NCBI RefSeq assembly: GCF_037975245.1
Contig: NC_092577.1
Span: forward strand, 18,354,398-18,418,397
Direction of reading: 5' to 3'
DNA length: 64,000 nucleotides
Origin: Apostichopus japonicus
Taxonomy: Eukaryota > Echinodermata > Holothuroidea > Aspidochirotida > Stichopodidae
The translations under genes and the position numbers were made by a program. Positions 10,153 through 21,571 of this stretch are shown one piece after another. The notes under the pieces were generated by a model, which made no database searches, was not told the DNA's origin, and saw nothing but the letters and a program-made list of their open reading frames with translations. Position 1 is the first letter of the stretch; every line of letters begins with the position of its first letter.

Positions 10153-12661
10153 CTGGAAAGAGGAGGCGCAAAAACACGGGCTGCAATCGAATAGTCCAGT
10201 AATCATTAATCATCAATATCAAAGAAGCCAGTGTTGTAAAAGATCCCTTAAGACTCTAGTCCATACTTCGTAGGCTAAAATGTCCCTTACATTTTCCCAC
10301 AAGAAACTTCTGTCTTTTTCTTTCCCATAAAAAATAACCGACCAATAAGGTAAGGGGAACACCCTGTTCTGCCCAATTGTAAAAAAAAAGAAGTTTGTAA
10401 TAGTTGCCACAAGTTGTATTAAAAGTGCAATTTGCAAATTGTTATATAGGCCTACCTACGAAAGTTAGTGCCTATGTGTGTACCTAGGGCTATATTGATG
10501 TGTATATACAGTGCATATGTACCCTTATGTGCTTATGTAAGTGCCTTTATGTGTGTGCTTACGCATGTGTGCTTATATTTGTGTGTTATTTATTGTAGCT
10601 TCTTGATAATGTTTTACAATTTTTACTCTTTAAGAACTCGTTTTATGTACAGAGCAGCCCCTTTTTGTAAACTGGTAAAGACAGCTAGCTTCTTAGATCC
10701 TTTGTTGTAGCTTCTTGAGAATTTGGATAACTTTTGTAACGCTTTTTATGTTTCATTATTAACTTAATCTCATAAACTTTTATATGTTGTAACCTGTTTT
10801 ATCCTATTTATAAATTTGTCTGTAAATTGATATTGGAATTAACAAATGAAATATCCTACCGTATGTGCGCTTATGTATGTGTGCTTAAATGTGTGTATAC
10901 GCTCGAATACGTTTCTGTATGCGTAGGCACACAATGTTTTGTCAGGAGGGGGCAAGGGGAGGCTCATATGCCTACGGGAGCATTTCACTTTAGGGAGGGG
11001 GCATAACCTGCTTTGCCCGAAATTTCCAATCCTTGCCCCTAATATGGTAGCGCCACTTAAGATTGAAGCTAAGAGTATGTCTCGAAAGAAATACCTATGA
11101 CATCGCCGAAAAGCAGAAAAAAAAAATGTCGGCTACAAAATGTATCAATTTTAAGTGGTATTATGTAACGAATATTGATTTCCGCTATCTAAGCGGATCA
11201 CCACCATCAGCTGCCGAGAATTCGTGGCCAAAATAATACTCCTAGGTCGTCAGAAAAGAAACTTCCCTGGCGCTTCAAGTTGCATCTACACATCGGTAAT
11301 TTTGAATATCATGGCTTCAAATTTTGACTTTAAATAATTCTTTTAATGCTTGACTTTGTTCATTTTGTTTTATTTTCGGGGGTGGTGGGGGCAGAAGTGC
11401 CCTAACCCTTGCTCCTCCTTGCGGACGCCCATGAGTATACGCTATAATACGGAAACATGTTGTTGTAGGGGCCCCAGTCGAGGAAACACCTCCATAATTG
11501 CGAATAGGGTCAATGCAGTGTCCATTGGGAAGAAAGACTCGTCCACCAATACTGTTTGGCCGCACAAATTTAGCCCAAAATGCTTCAGTGTAGTTTAGTG
11601 TACCACCTGATAATCCTGATTTTAAGGAAACTTGATGCCAAGTGCAGACCGTCTGAACCCCCCCCCCCCCCCCCCAAATAGGCGCCTAAAAGTGAACCTA
11701 GATTTTACTTTGGGCGATGCCAGTGTATTAATGTTCACGTTTCATATAGGGCCTAGAAAACGTCATCGTTTTATATATTTAAGTCAAAATTATTAAATTC
11801 AGTTTACTGAAGTGTTATTTACCTCTATGACGGTAGGTTGCGCTCCATGAACGATTTCGACATTTTTGGTTTTTGCCCTACCCTGGCAGGACCTCTTCCA
11901 ACACCTCCAGGAAATGGTTGTGGCTGTATTCTTGTTCTTCTGATAACGATGTCCATTGTGCACTAGCACGAATCCTCTCCCGATGCCCGGGCGAACGACC
12001 GCTTCCATGACGTTTAACTTTAACTTAACTTTAAGATTTTTGAAACAACTAGCCGAATAACGATAATTATGTCATGTAGTTCGCCTATTAACACACTACG
12101 TGTTATTTAGTTCATCTTAATGAAATTTGGTAATTATAATGTTTAAGGTCATGCCTACAGACTGGTATTAAAATTTCAACCCAACTTGACCTTAATATGC
12201 AATTAGCAAGGGTCAAAAGGGTGAAACTCAATTTTTGCTGATGGCTGCAATTAAATTGCAATAACTTCCTCATTTTGAGGTCTGTACAATTCTCCTTTTA
12301 CATACACCTTCATTGATGTCTTGTAAGAAAAATGTTTTTTTTTTCTTGCAATAACCGACATCGGGTTACCATGACAACAACTACAATACATAAATAAATG
12401 ATTACATTTTGCCTTAACTTTAAATTGGTAGGAGATCTTGGACAAATAAAACACTCATTTTGTAGCCCTTCTCAACAGCTACATTTCTGCCAAATTTTGT
12501 GCTGATTGGCTGAATAGTTTAAAAGTTGTTATAAATTTTAAGTCAAAATTGGTAGTTTTGCGTAAAATGCGTTTAAAGTTCCGGCCGTTGAAAAAAAGGC
12601 TAAAATTAGCTTACCGACAAGCTTTTCGACCTAACAAACTGGTTTTTACCACTAATCTCAC
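10153..12661. other. Non-coding stretch with simple repeats and possible MITE ends
   Basis: No supported gene. A degenerate TATGTGTGCTTA-type array covers 10440-10580 and recurs at 10860-10930. A C run of about 18 lies at 11661-11678. GGCGTCCGCAAGG-like (11410-11432, reverse) and GGTAGCGCCAC-like (11046-11056) words resemble ends of hAT-type MITEs, but I cannot find partner ends. Minus-strand frames at 11799-12008 and 12251-12454 have no recognisable motif. Confidence 0.5.
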
Positions 12662-13995
12662 CTACAAGGCATCCTTTTTCCTTGTAGTGGTTTTCTTTCT
12701 CCTAGATCTTTCTTTCTGTGAGGTTTGGAGTACATCTAGTTCGTTAAAGGCTCCGCTCTCATACGATGTCCCTTCAAGCCAAGATTCTTCCAGCTTTCTC
12801 TTTCCTTGCCTTCGCTTTTCTCTACGAGCCTTCTCTTCATCGTCCTCAGCCCTCCTGGCAAATTGCACCCTCTCTCTGTCTTTCTGTGCACTTCCTGCAC
12901 TAGAAAATTATCCAGGGGGATACAGAGTCTCTCTTCATTACACCAAATTTGGCGGACGCACCTTTGTTGTATTGCAACATTGCTAAAATAACTGCGATTT
13001 CGGTGGAACGAGCTCCTCGTTTGTGTTTGGGTGCACGCAGCCACACAAGACTGTTCAAACTATCATTTTGGTTTTGTGAGTAACCTGGGAGACATCTTTG
13101 AAGTAGAGCTGGTTCACTTAGCCTTTGAAATATAGGCAATAAGAAATCTAAGAACACAGGCTGAAGATGGCGTGGTTTTTCCTCAAACTTCTTCACTGGA
13201 TCCTTCTTATATGCACACCAGCTTTCTTCTGATGGCGAATGTTGTTATCCGGACTCATAACAGTGTGGTACAACACTGCCTAGATAGTATTTTTCATCTT
13301 TTCAATACCTTCAGTTAGTGCTTTGGTGTCAGTTGTAGTCCCTTGAGTAGTGTGTGCACGAATTGCCCGTCCATAATAAAGTTGCAGTTTGTCGATGCAG
13401 CCATCTGTAGGTCTGTGACCCTGACCACCTATGCCCTTTCCGTCACTCAGTTTTCCTCCCTTTTTCTTCCTTTCACGCAGTGCCTTTCCCATTCGTTTCT
13501 GTACATGTCCAATGCAATCCAATTTCTGTACCCTGTTTGCAGACAGCTATTCCAAACTGGTGTTCTTCTTTCCCTGCTGAGTCAATCCATTCCTTGTACT
13601 CCTTGGATTTTTTGTCCATATTTTCATATCTGAAACACTGATCACATACACCGTACACATCCCATACATCATTGTATGCCTTCGAATCCCCATCGCAGAT
13701 CATGTATTTAAATCTAAAGATGCTTTCCACAAGTCTTTCGCGCGTTCACGTTCCATGGCAGAACTCGACCCATCATTCCTACAATTCTGCTGAATCCCTT
13801 GCAAACTTCTGTGAGGAACATTGGGTGCAAATCTTTGTTTTGAAAGAGTAGTCAAGTACCTCCCCCGTGTCTGCTGACATAACAAACCGTACCCCGTAAT
13901 TTGCCGTAAAACCCCTCTTAGACCATGTGCCATCAAATGATACCGGTATGTCTATCACACTATTACATTGGACATTGTAGTTGTAGTTGGTTTTT
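12662..13995 (-). pseudogene. Mutator-like transposase-domain relic, cut by LINE copy III
   Basis: Read leftward from the LINE junction at 13995: NYNVQCNSVIDIPVSFDGTW and SKRGFTANYG, then CTQCSSQKFARDSAE, a frameshift to GSSSAMERERAKDLW, then MICDGDSKAYNDVWDVYGVC, KLDCIGHVQKRMGKALRE, DKLQLYYGRAIR, and (after a shift) EESWCAYKKDPVKKFEEKP, FLLPIFQRLSEPALLQRC and NDSLNSLVWLRAPKHKR. A basic C-terminus with LEESWLEGTSYESGAF ends near 12670. This order matches the Mutator-like transposase domain found in many marine-invertebrate genomes, with Asp-containing SFDGTW and CDGDSKAY. Three or more frameshifts mark it as a pseudogene. The N-terminus is missing, displaced or deleted by the LINE inserted at 13996. 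Confidence 0.75.
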
Positions 13996-14732
13996 GTGGA
14001 GTGCGGACGTGTTTTCGGCTGTTCTCCACTTTTCGTTCACCACACACACTTTGTATTGTTGAGTTTTTCGGGGGAGGCTAAGGTCGTCCCCGGACGAGTT
14101 TTTTCACTTTTGCGTTCTGTTGGTTTAAAGGTCCCTGGAGAGGTTGACGCGCATCAGCGTAAACCTCTCCGGGGTATGAATTTTTGGGATGTTACATTCA
14201 CCTCGGAGGCTGCCCGCGTCCGAGGGCGTCCACGTGTTGGAGGGAGCTGAGGGACTGAAGGTCACACCGTATGACAGTTCGGTGTGGGTGACAGTCTTCC
14301 ATCTCCCTCTGGACATGTGTGAACAGGTTGTTGTGCGGACACTGGGGCGTTTTGGGAAAGTGACCGGCTACGAGGAGCCGCAATTCCTGGAATGTAAGGG
14401 TGTCAAGACGGGACAAGACGAGTTAGAATCACAATGAAGTCCGATATCCCCTCTACTTTGTGGGCTAATGGGCACAGGGCCCACATTGGATACCCGGGCC
14501 AGCCTCGCACTTGTTGGAGGTGTGTTCCGGCCTCTGACACCGTACCACCTGATGCTCCTGTCATCGCCCCAGTGTCCGACACTAGCGCCCCGGTGGAGGC
14601 TTTGTTCCCCCTTTCGTGTCCGACCTCTTCCCTAATCGAACTTGCCGAGACTGCCCACTGAGGCAGAGCAGGACAAAACGCCGGAGATGGTACTAGCGGA
14701 GTGGCATGCGGAGCAAGATGCCGCTTGTACTG

Positions 14733-14872
14733 GCCTGTTTCGTCTCATCAAACCAATCGGAGGACTCCTTAGCCACAACTACTAAGGCTGTAGTGCAGTA
14801 CTCCATTGGCGAGTCAGATTCTGACTCGGGTTTTGTTGTTCTGCGGGTTTTGTTGTTCTGCGGGTTTTGTTG
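14733..14872 (-). repeat. Inverted ORF1 3' segment and adjoining 17-bp repeats inside copy III
   Basis: 14733-14820 matches positions 5-100 in the same (reverse) orientation, so it is the ORF1 end flipped relative to the rest of copy III. It ends in the palindrome GAGTCAGATTCTGACTC and is followed by two and a half copies of TTTTGTTGTTCTGCGGG up to 14872. A rearrangement scar, perhaps from template switching during reverse transcription. Confidence 0.8.
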
Positions 14873-14896
14873 ACAGGTTTTTTAACGTAGAGAGGG

Positions 14897-16400
14897 GTGT
14901 GCGCTAGGGGTGCCCTCTGTCTCCATGACTTTATGTTTAGCGAGTCCCTCTCCCGTCTTTTGGAAAGGGACTCGAGACTTGTTCCATTCGTTGTGCCAGG
15001 GGGTGCCAAAGTGAAATGCGCTCAATATGCAGATGACGTGACATGTTTTGTTTCGAGTCTGGGCTCCTTTCGCGTACTCTCGCAGGATTTATCTATTTTT
15101 GAGAGAGCTACCGGGGCGAAGTTGAATCCAGAAAAGACAAAGGGCCTTCGTCTTGATAGCTGGAGATACAGAGACTTACCATTCGGTGCATCGTGGTCGG
15201 ATGAAAATATCAAAATTAATGGTATATGGTTCGGCTACGATGCACCTTGTGATGTCACCTGGAACGAGAGGGCTGAGGTATTTGAGAGCAGACTCGAAAC
15301 CGTTGGCACCCGCTGGCTTTCGATCTTGGGGAAGTCACCGTTATTAGTCGTTTTGTTTCGCCCATCCTGTGGTATCCAGGCGCGTTGTACCCAATTCCGC
15401 GTCGCGTCCTGGTGCGGTTGGAGAGGGCGATTTTTCAATCATATGGTCTGGTCTGGTGGTACAGAGCTTGTCAAAAGGGCGGTAATGTACAAAAAACTGG
15501 AGAAGGGTGGTTTAGGGGTTGTTCATCTGGGAAGTAAGTTAACTTGTTCGTTATTTAAGCAATTGTTTGTAGCGGTGACTGACTCGGGGTTGCCTTGTTC
15601 ATATTTATTACGTTCTTGGGCGGGTTGCACTTGCGTCGATGGGTTCCGGCGCTGTTTAGCAACAGAGAACCGCATAGTAGCACACCAAGCAGAGTGGTGC
15701 GTGTCATTTGCTCCGCTCTTATTGAGTTGCCCCCTGTTGACCTGTCACGCCCGGCCCTCGTTCTCAGTTCCTTGCGGGATAGGGTCTTGAATGCATTTTT
15801 TGTACAGGGACGTCATCCTGTCGAAGTATGGCGTTCGGTGCATTCAAGGCTGAATGGTTGCAGGCTCCGTGATCTTGCATGGAGAATTGCACACGGTGCC
15901 TTGGTGACCAATCTGAAGAGGTATCACTGGCGATTGGGTGATGGACTGTGCCCGAGGACCGGCTGTGACAGCTTAGAGAGTACTGCCCATGTTTTTTGGC
16001 ATTGCCCCTTTGTTTTGAACTTGTGGGAGTGGTTTCAGTCCTGGACCCGACCGTTTAACGGGAGACCGTTCCTGGTCGGTAGGACAGGGCTTTGTTTTAT
16101 ATGGATTAGATCCTCCAGTTTGTTCTGTTGCTGTGTTGCAGCGTATTATTTATGTTTGTTCTGTTGTAAAAATAAACTGATTTGGAGGAATAGATGTGAT
16201 GTTGTCTTTAGGGGAATATTTGACAGTTGGCAGGCAGTCCCGGATTCGTGGAAGTCTGACATTCGCCTTCAGGTTGAAGGAGATTTTTGCCGTTTATCTG
16301 GGGCTGTCTTTTTTGGACGGTGGTGTTCTGGGGAAGGGTGTTTTGTTTCGCTGCGTGCTGGTCGTCCTTTTGTAGTTTTTGGAGTGTTTCAGTGGGTGGT
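14897..16400 (+). pseudogene. LINE ORF2 fragment of copy III (RT palm to C-terminus)
   Basis: Begins just upstream of SLSRLLERDSRLVPFVVPGG and carries the catalytic QYADDVTC near 15035. A one-base deletion near 15342 (GGGGAAGTCACC against GGGGAAAGTCACT in copy II) shifts the frame. Another shift near 15600 returns it to the frame with SLRDRVLNAFFVQGRHPVEV and the CPRTGC zinc finger. A further shift near 16040 breaks the C-terminus. No functional protein is possible. The sequence is over 90% like copy II by eye. Confidence 0.8.
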
Positions 16401-16544
16401 TGGGCGATTTGTCTCTGCAGGTCGGTGGGCGTATGTACTTTTTTGGCTCGCTTGACCTGAGTTTCGTGTGTAAGAATGGGATGGTTTGGTAGTGCCGTTT
16501 GGCCGTGACGTTTTGTATCCCGTATGGCGGGTCACGTAAAAAGC

Positions 16545-16579
16545 ACACACAAACGGACACACACACACACGACAAAGTG
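16545..16579. repeat. AC-rich microsatellite between two opposed LINE 3' ends
   Basis: ACACACAAACGG and ACACACACACAC lie directly between the tail of copy III (plus) and the tail of the fragment at 16580-16814 (minus). This appears to be the target DNA of both insertions. Confidence 0.8.
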
Positions 16580-16814
16580 CTTTTTACGTGACCCGCCATG
16601 CGGGATACTAAACGTCACGGCCAAACGGCACTTACCGGACCATCCCATTCTGACAAACGAAACTCAGGTCAAGCGAGCCCGCCGACCTGCAGAGACAAAA
16701 CGCCCAACCCCCCAACTCAAACATTCCAAAAACTACAAAAGGACGACCCGCACGCAGCGAAACTAAAAACCCCTCCCCAGCACACCAGCGTCTAAAAAAG
16801 GCAGCCCCAGATAA
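16580..16814 (-). mobile_element. LINE 3' fragment (copy IV), tail-to-tail with copy III
   Basis: A 235-bp minus-strand piece of the family-1 LINE 3' end: the terminal hairpin (16580-16620), the 3' UTR and the last part of ORF2. It is bounded by an 11-bp duplication ACGACAAAGTG at 16569-16579 and 16815-16825, a clean target-site duplication for a 5'-truncated insertion. Confidence 0.9.
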
Positions 16815-16825
16815 ACGACAAAGTG

Positions 16826-19078
16826 ATCACTAAGTCCATTGGAAGTACATATCGTTGATAAAACATTGCGATAACAATTTCCTGTCCTTTTTGCTAATTT
16901 ATTTGACAAATAGTTTTGCCAGCTTCAAAAACACTATGTTGAAATTGCTTAACTATGCCGTGGTCCTCAAAATACCAGCAAATGAACAATAACTTGCATT
17001 TACACATCCTGAATAGAACCATTTTGTTACGTTGAAGTTTTTCAATCGAGCAATCTTCACACACAGTTCAAAGCGCGCGTCCACAGAAGCCTACGCGTTA
17101 CGGTACAAAAACTGATTTTTTTTTCCATTTCAGTTCACTCATTTCACACTGATTCAGTTCACTCCCCATAACGATCCACTAGCGATACTACTATACATAT
17201 TGTGGTATTTGCATAAACAACCTCTGTTATCATTTGACAAAAGCTTCATCAAAAAATTGAACCTGATCATTTTTTTTACCTAGACTTATGGCCGATTCAT
17301 TTTAAATTGCAATTACTGAATACCCCGCAACATCTGATGTCAACATAAAACAACACACTGTAAAGTGTGTTGAAGCATGTGATGTCGCTCTTTTGAGAAC
17401 GATGCAATGTTGGAAGGGTTGCAGAGTATTCGGAAATTGATTGCAATGCTTCAAATAAGATAGTATTTTATGCTATTTACTTTTACAGCTAATAAAGGCC
17501 TTCTCCGATGATCTGTGGGTCCTAATATTCGAAACTTTCCTGTCTAGCCTAGGGCGATCTGCTTCGATGGTCACATGACTCACATCCCTCCCCCATCCAA
17601 TGAAAGAATATATAGGCTATTCATGGATCCGAGAGAGGCGCTAACTTCATACGTCACAATATCGAAATATCACGCAACTACGTCACTGGGTGGTAAAATC
17701 AGCTGAGCCCTGTACAAAGTCAATGGGACTTTCATTCGTCACATCCTAAATCAAACTTTCCAACCAGTTTTATGCATCGTTTTCTTGCAGCTGGTATATA
17801 TACTGGAATTATTCTATGGACATTCTTCGAGCATGTTCATAATTTGCAACACGCGCGCCTCCATGACAAATAACGTAAGACCTATGTGCGTACACGCACT
17901 GACGTAACACCGAATCCATGAATTGCCTTTAAAACTGCACCTGGCCTAACTGAGGTTGGTACAATCGCATTAAATTCCCCCTTTTCCGGTCTCTCCTAGT
18001 CCTAACTGAGGACACTAGCCTAATTGCCTAGAGTCAGATTCACGGTGACGCCATCTCCGCGACTCCGTATCCACTCATATCCATTCATATCCCATTCATG
18101 ACTAGGCTATGTCGTTATCAAAATAAGAGCACTTACTACCTGAAGTCGGAGTCACGGTGACTCCGCCTCCACTTAAACAATTCATACATCGAAGCAATTG
18201 AATTGAATTCGACTACACAAGCCCCGAGTGTCCAATAAGTAGCAAGTAGGGCCTAGAGATGGGGCATCGTATTCTGCAATTACTCAGTTAGGCTGACTGC
18301 GCCGGACTGGGAATCAACAGAATATTGGCCTGTGCAGACACTGCAGTGTTCAATCCAAAAATAACATGTTTACTAATACTTTAGGCCTAGCGTTAAGCCT
18401 AGGCTACATGTAGGGCCTTCACGTTACACGTTAGGCTGAAGAGTACAAAGGAACTTCAACTAGCCTACGGCACGACCGCACGAGGGAAGCCGCGATAGTT
18501 TGTGACAGGAAATACTTACCTACGTATTGTAATCTACAGCTCAGTCATCGGATGGAACACCAGTTTGATGCGGCTGACGTTCTACAGTACGTGCATGTTG
18601 AATAGTTCCGAAATCTTCTCATATTCTGACTGTAATTTGTGAATAAAATTTATCGTATGCGCGATCAGTACAGTGCATATCATCATAGACGTACGTACGT
18701 ACTACGTACGTTCGTATATCAGACGCACTCGATACCCACGATACGATACGGTCCTGGAGAAACAATTTCCACTCATCATTTTTAAGGCGATACAGTAGTG
18801 AGTAGTGAACAGGTACAGCCGCATGTTTGCAGGAATTTCAGAATTCCCAATATTTTATATCTCTACCAGTAGTGGAAAATCATGTTTCAGTTTCGTGGTC
18901 ATAAAAACGTTGTTTTGTGGAATATTCAATGACATATATTCATTTGACTCGAGGCAATATATGAATACCTGATACCTCAGCTCAGTACAAACGGAGCCAA
19001 TCTTTGATAGATTTGTTGCGCTAGGTGGAAGCACTGAACATATTTTCAGCATATATCGATATCGCGCAGCACAACAAG
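16826..19078. other. Non-coding, no gene seen
   Basis: Contains no frame with recognisable motifs. Features: GTCACGGTGAC-like words and TCCACTCATATCCATTCATAT repeats (18030-18180), TAGGCCTA-type words (18240-18470), and a GTACGTACGTACTACGTACG near-palindrome at 18690-18712. Possibly ancient intergenic or promoter-proximal sequence. I cannot name a promoter. Confidence 0.5.
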
Positions 19079-19226
19079 CTCTCCACTTTTCGTTGACCAC
19101 ACCTTTTTGTGTTTTTACGTTGGCCTTTCATTAGTTTGCAGTTTGTGTTAGTGTAGTTTGTGGTTTTGGGTTTGCTTCGTTTTGGTTTTTGTATAAGTGC
19201 GTGGCTTTGCCACACCCCTAGCTGTC

Positions 19227-20412
19227 GTGGCGGCTCGCCGTGACAGCAAAATGGTATTGTTGAGTTTTTCGGGGGAGGCAAAGGTCGTCCACGGACAATT
19301 TTTTTTTCAGATTTGCGTTCTGTTGGTTTAAAAGTCCCTGGAGAGGTTGACGCGCTTCAGCGTAAACCTCTCCGGGGTATGAATTGTTTTGATGTTCGTT
19401 TTACCTCGGAGGCTGCCCGCGTCCATGTGTTGGAGGGAGTCAAGGGACTGAATGTCACACCGTACGACAGTTCGGTGTGGATGGCAGTCCTCCATCTCCC
19501 TCTGGACATGTCTGAACAGATTGTTGTGCGAACACTGGGGCGTTTTGGGAAAGTAACCGGCTACGAGGAGCCGGAATTCCTTGAACGTAAGGGTGTAAAG
19601 ACCGGGACCAGACGAGTTAGATTACAACTCAAGTCCGATATCCCCTCTACCTTGTGGGCTAATGGGCACAGGGCCCACGTTGCATACCCGGGCCAGCCTC
19701 GCACTTGTTGGAGGTGTGGGCTGGAAGGACATGAGGCCAGGGTGTGCCCGAACAAGCGGTGTAGCCGCTGTTTACAGGTTGGGCATACCCTGGCCGAGTG
19801 TAAAGGGGATATCGTATGTAACTCGTGTGGGAAAACGGGCCATCTCGCTCGTTTATGCCCAGACCGCTCATACGCCGCGAGAGTGGCTACGGGCGTGGTT
19901 GAAGCGGTCCCCGTCCCGGCCTTTCACACCGTATCACCTGATGGTCCTCTCATCGCCCCAGTGTCCGACACTAGCGCCCCGGTGGAGGTTTTGAACTCCC
20001 CTCCGTGTTCCACCTCGTCCCTGGAGGAAGTTGCCGGTCCAGCCGAGACTGCCAGCCAGCCCACTGAGGCGGAGCAGGACAAAACGGCGGAGATGGTATT
20101 AGCGGAGTGGCATGCGGAGCAGGATGCCGCTTGTACTGGTTCACCGGTAGCTACGCCCGCTATCGGTGACACTAGTCGGGCCTCAAAGAACCGGCCCAAG
20201 ATACATTAAGTGGCCCAGATTCGGACTCGCCAATGGAGGACTGCACTTCCGCCTTAGTAGTTGTGGCTAAGGAGTCCTCCGATTGGTTTGATGAGACAAA
20301 ACACGCCACTGATCTCATTGACTCGAGCGGCCCTTCCACCTTGCCCGCAGTCGCTTCCACTATACCGGACACGATGGTCGCTAGTGGAGCTAAGAGATCT
20401 GCTAGGTCGTAG
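19227..20412 (+). pseudogene. LINE ORF1 of copy V, Gag-like, three CCHC knuckles
   Basis: By alignment with copy I the start is GTG at 19227 (ATG in copy I); an in-frame ATG lies at 19251. A one-base loss in the T run at 19298-19306 shifts the frame. The next frame runs from about 19313 through the conserved N-terminal region (VTPYDSSVW, LHLPLDMSEQIVVRTLGRFG) to knuckles CWRCGLEGHEARVC, CSRCLQVGHTLAEC and CNSCGKTGHLARLC at about 19705-19860. A one-base deletion near 20185 brings a stop at 20207. Without it the frame would continue through SGPDSDSPMED and SDWFDETKHATD to TAG at 20410-20412, giving about 390 codons. Role: RNA binding in the LINE RNP. Confidence 0.85.
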
Positions 20413-21393
20413 GAAAAGGGGAAACCGCTAAGGGCCTGAAAAGAGCCGTATTGGGAAAGCATCGCAGGTTATGACACCAGACACCTTATCCCTCGTCACC
20501 CTTAATGTCAATGTGATGAGGGGTACCCCAAAAAGGCGACGGATTTTACAGTTCTGCAAGTTGCTCCAAGTGGATGTGGTCCTTTTGCAAGAGACCCACA
20601 TATCTTGCGAGAGTGATGTTCATCTTTGGTCCTTGGAGTGGGGAGGAGGCCTTTATGCCTCCTTTGGATCAGGGGCATCTTGCGGGACTGTAATTTTGGT
20701 GTCCCCAAAACTGTGTCATTGTGTCGGAAAAGTGGAGAAAGACCATGAAGGTCGGGTGGTGTGCATACACTTAAGGCTGACGCGGCGTCATGGGGGTTTG
20801 CAATGTGTATGCCCCCAACCGGCCAGCATGTAGGAAAAATTTCTTGACGGTGTTGCCATCCTTTGTACCGGTTAAGGCAAATTGTATCCTTGGGGGGGGG
20901 GGGGACTTTAACTGTGTCCCTCACTGTGCGTTAGATAGACGTTGGAGGAAAGAGTCCCCCAATTGTACCACCGGCATGATTGAGCTAGGCTTGTTTGTCA
21001 AGCACCGAGATCTTGTGGATGTTTGGAGGTCCCAAAATCCCCAGGTGGTTGCTTGTACGTGGCATAAACCAGATGGAACAGTTTCATCCAGACTCGACAG
21101 GTTTTATGCCCCGCGCAAGTTTCCTCGATCTCGGTGCTCGATTATTTCATGTCCTTTATCTGATCATGACGCTGTTGTCTTGCGCTTGCAGCTGCCGGAG
21201 TCTTTTCATGTGGAGAAGGGACTTTGGCGGCTGAACACGGAAATTGTTAAAGAGCAAAACTTCAAGGAGCAATTTGTCGAGAAGTACAGAGGATGGCAGT
21301 CCCTCAAGCCTGTTTTTCCCAATGCGTTAGTCTCATGGGACGAGGTCAAGTCCCTCATCAAGCAGTTCGCAATCAGGTATTGTGTTGAGAGAG

Positions 21394-21571
21394 CTTTTTA
21401 CGTGACCCGTCATACGGGATACAAAACGTCACGGCCAAACGGCACTACCAAACCATCCCATTCTTACAAACGAACCTCAGGTCAAGCGAGCCAAAAAGGA
21501 CATATGCTCACCGACCTGCAGAGACAAAACGCCCAACCCCCCACTGAAATATGAAAAAACTACAAAAGGAC
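21394..21571 (-). mobile_element. LINE 3' fragment inserted antisense into ORF2 of copy V
   Basis: A 178-bp family-1 LINE 3' end (hairpin at 21394-21435, then 3' UTR). It is flanked by a 10-bp duplication GTTGAGAGAG at 21384-21393 and 21572-21581. Removing it plus one repeat joins the APE-RT linker (QFAIRYCVERA...) to the following LTNRDSS region. A family-1 element therefore jumped after copy V had landed. Confidence 0.9.

Larger units (their letters stand above)
13996..16544 (+). mobile_element. LINE copy III, internally rearranged (ORF1 plus ORF2 3' half)
   Basis: Starts with the same 5' UTR end as copy I (GTGGAGTGCGGACGTG) and ends with the shared 3' hairpin and TAAAAAGC at 16544. ORF1 runs at 14050-14732 but lacks the knuckle region (jump near 14522 from GRTCWRC-type sequence to the Ser/Pro tail). 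A roughly 90-bp piece of the ORF1 3' end lies inverted at 14733-14828. A 17-bp repeat (TTTTGTTGTTCTGCGGG) follows. ORF2 resumes only from the RT middle at 14876, so about 2.5 kb of APE and RT sequence is gone. It links family-1 ORF1 with family-1 ORF2. Confidence 0.85.

Noticed and set aside
12549-12986. 145-codon plus-strand frame
   Set aside because: Antisense shadow of the Mutator-like relic.
18690-18712. Regulatory palindrome
   Set aside because: ACGTACGT-type simple repeat; no other promoter evidence.
20172-20462. Minus-strand frame across the ORF1/ORF2 spacer
   Set aside because: Antisense of LINE ORF1.
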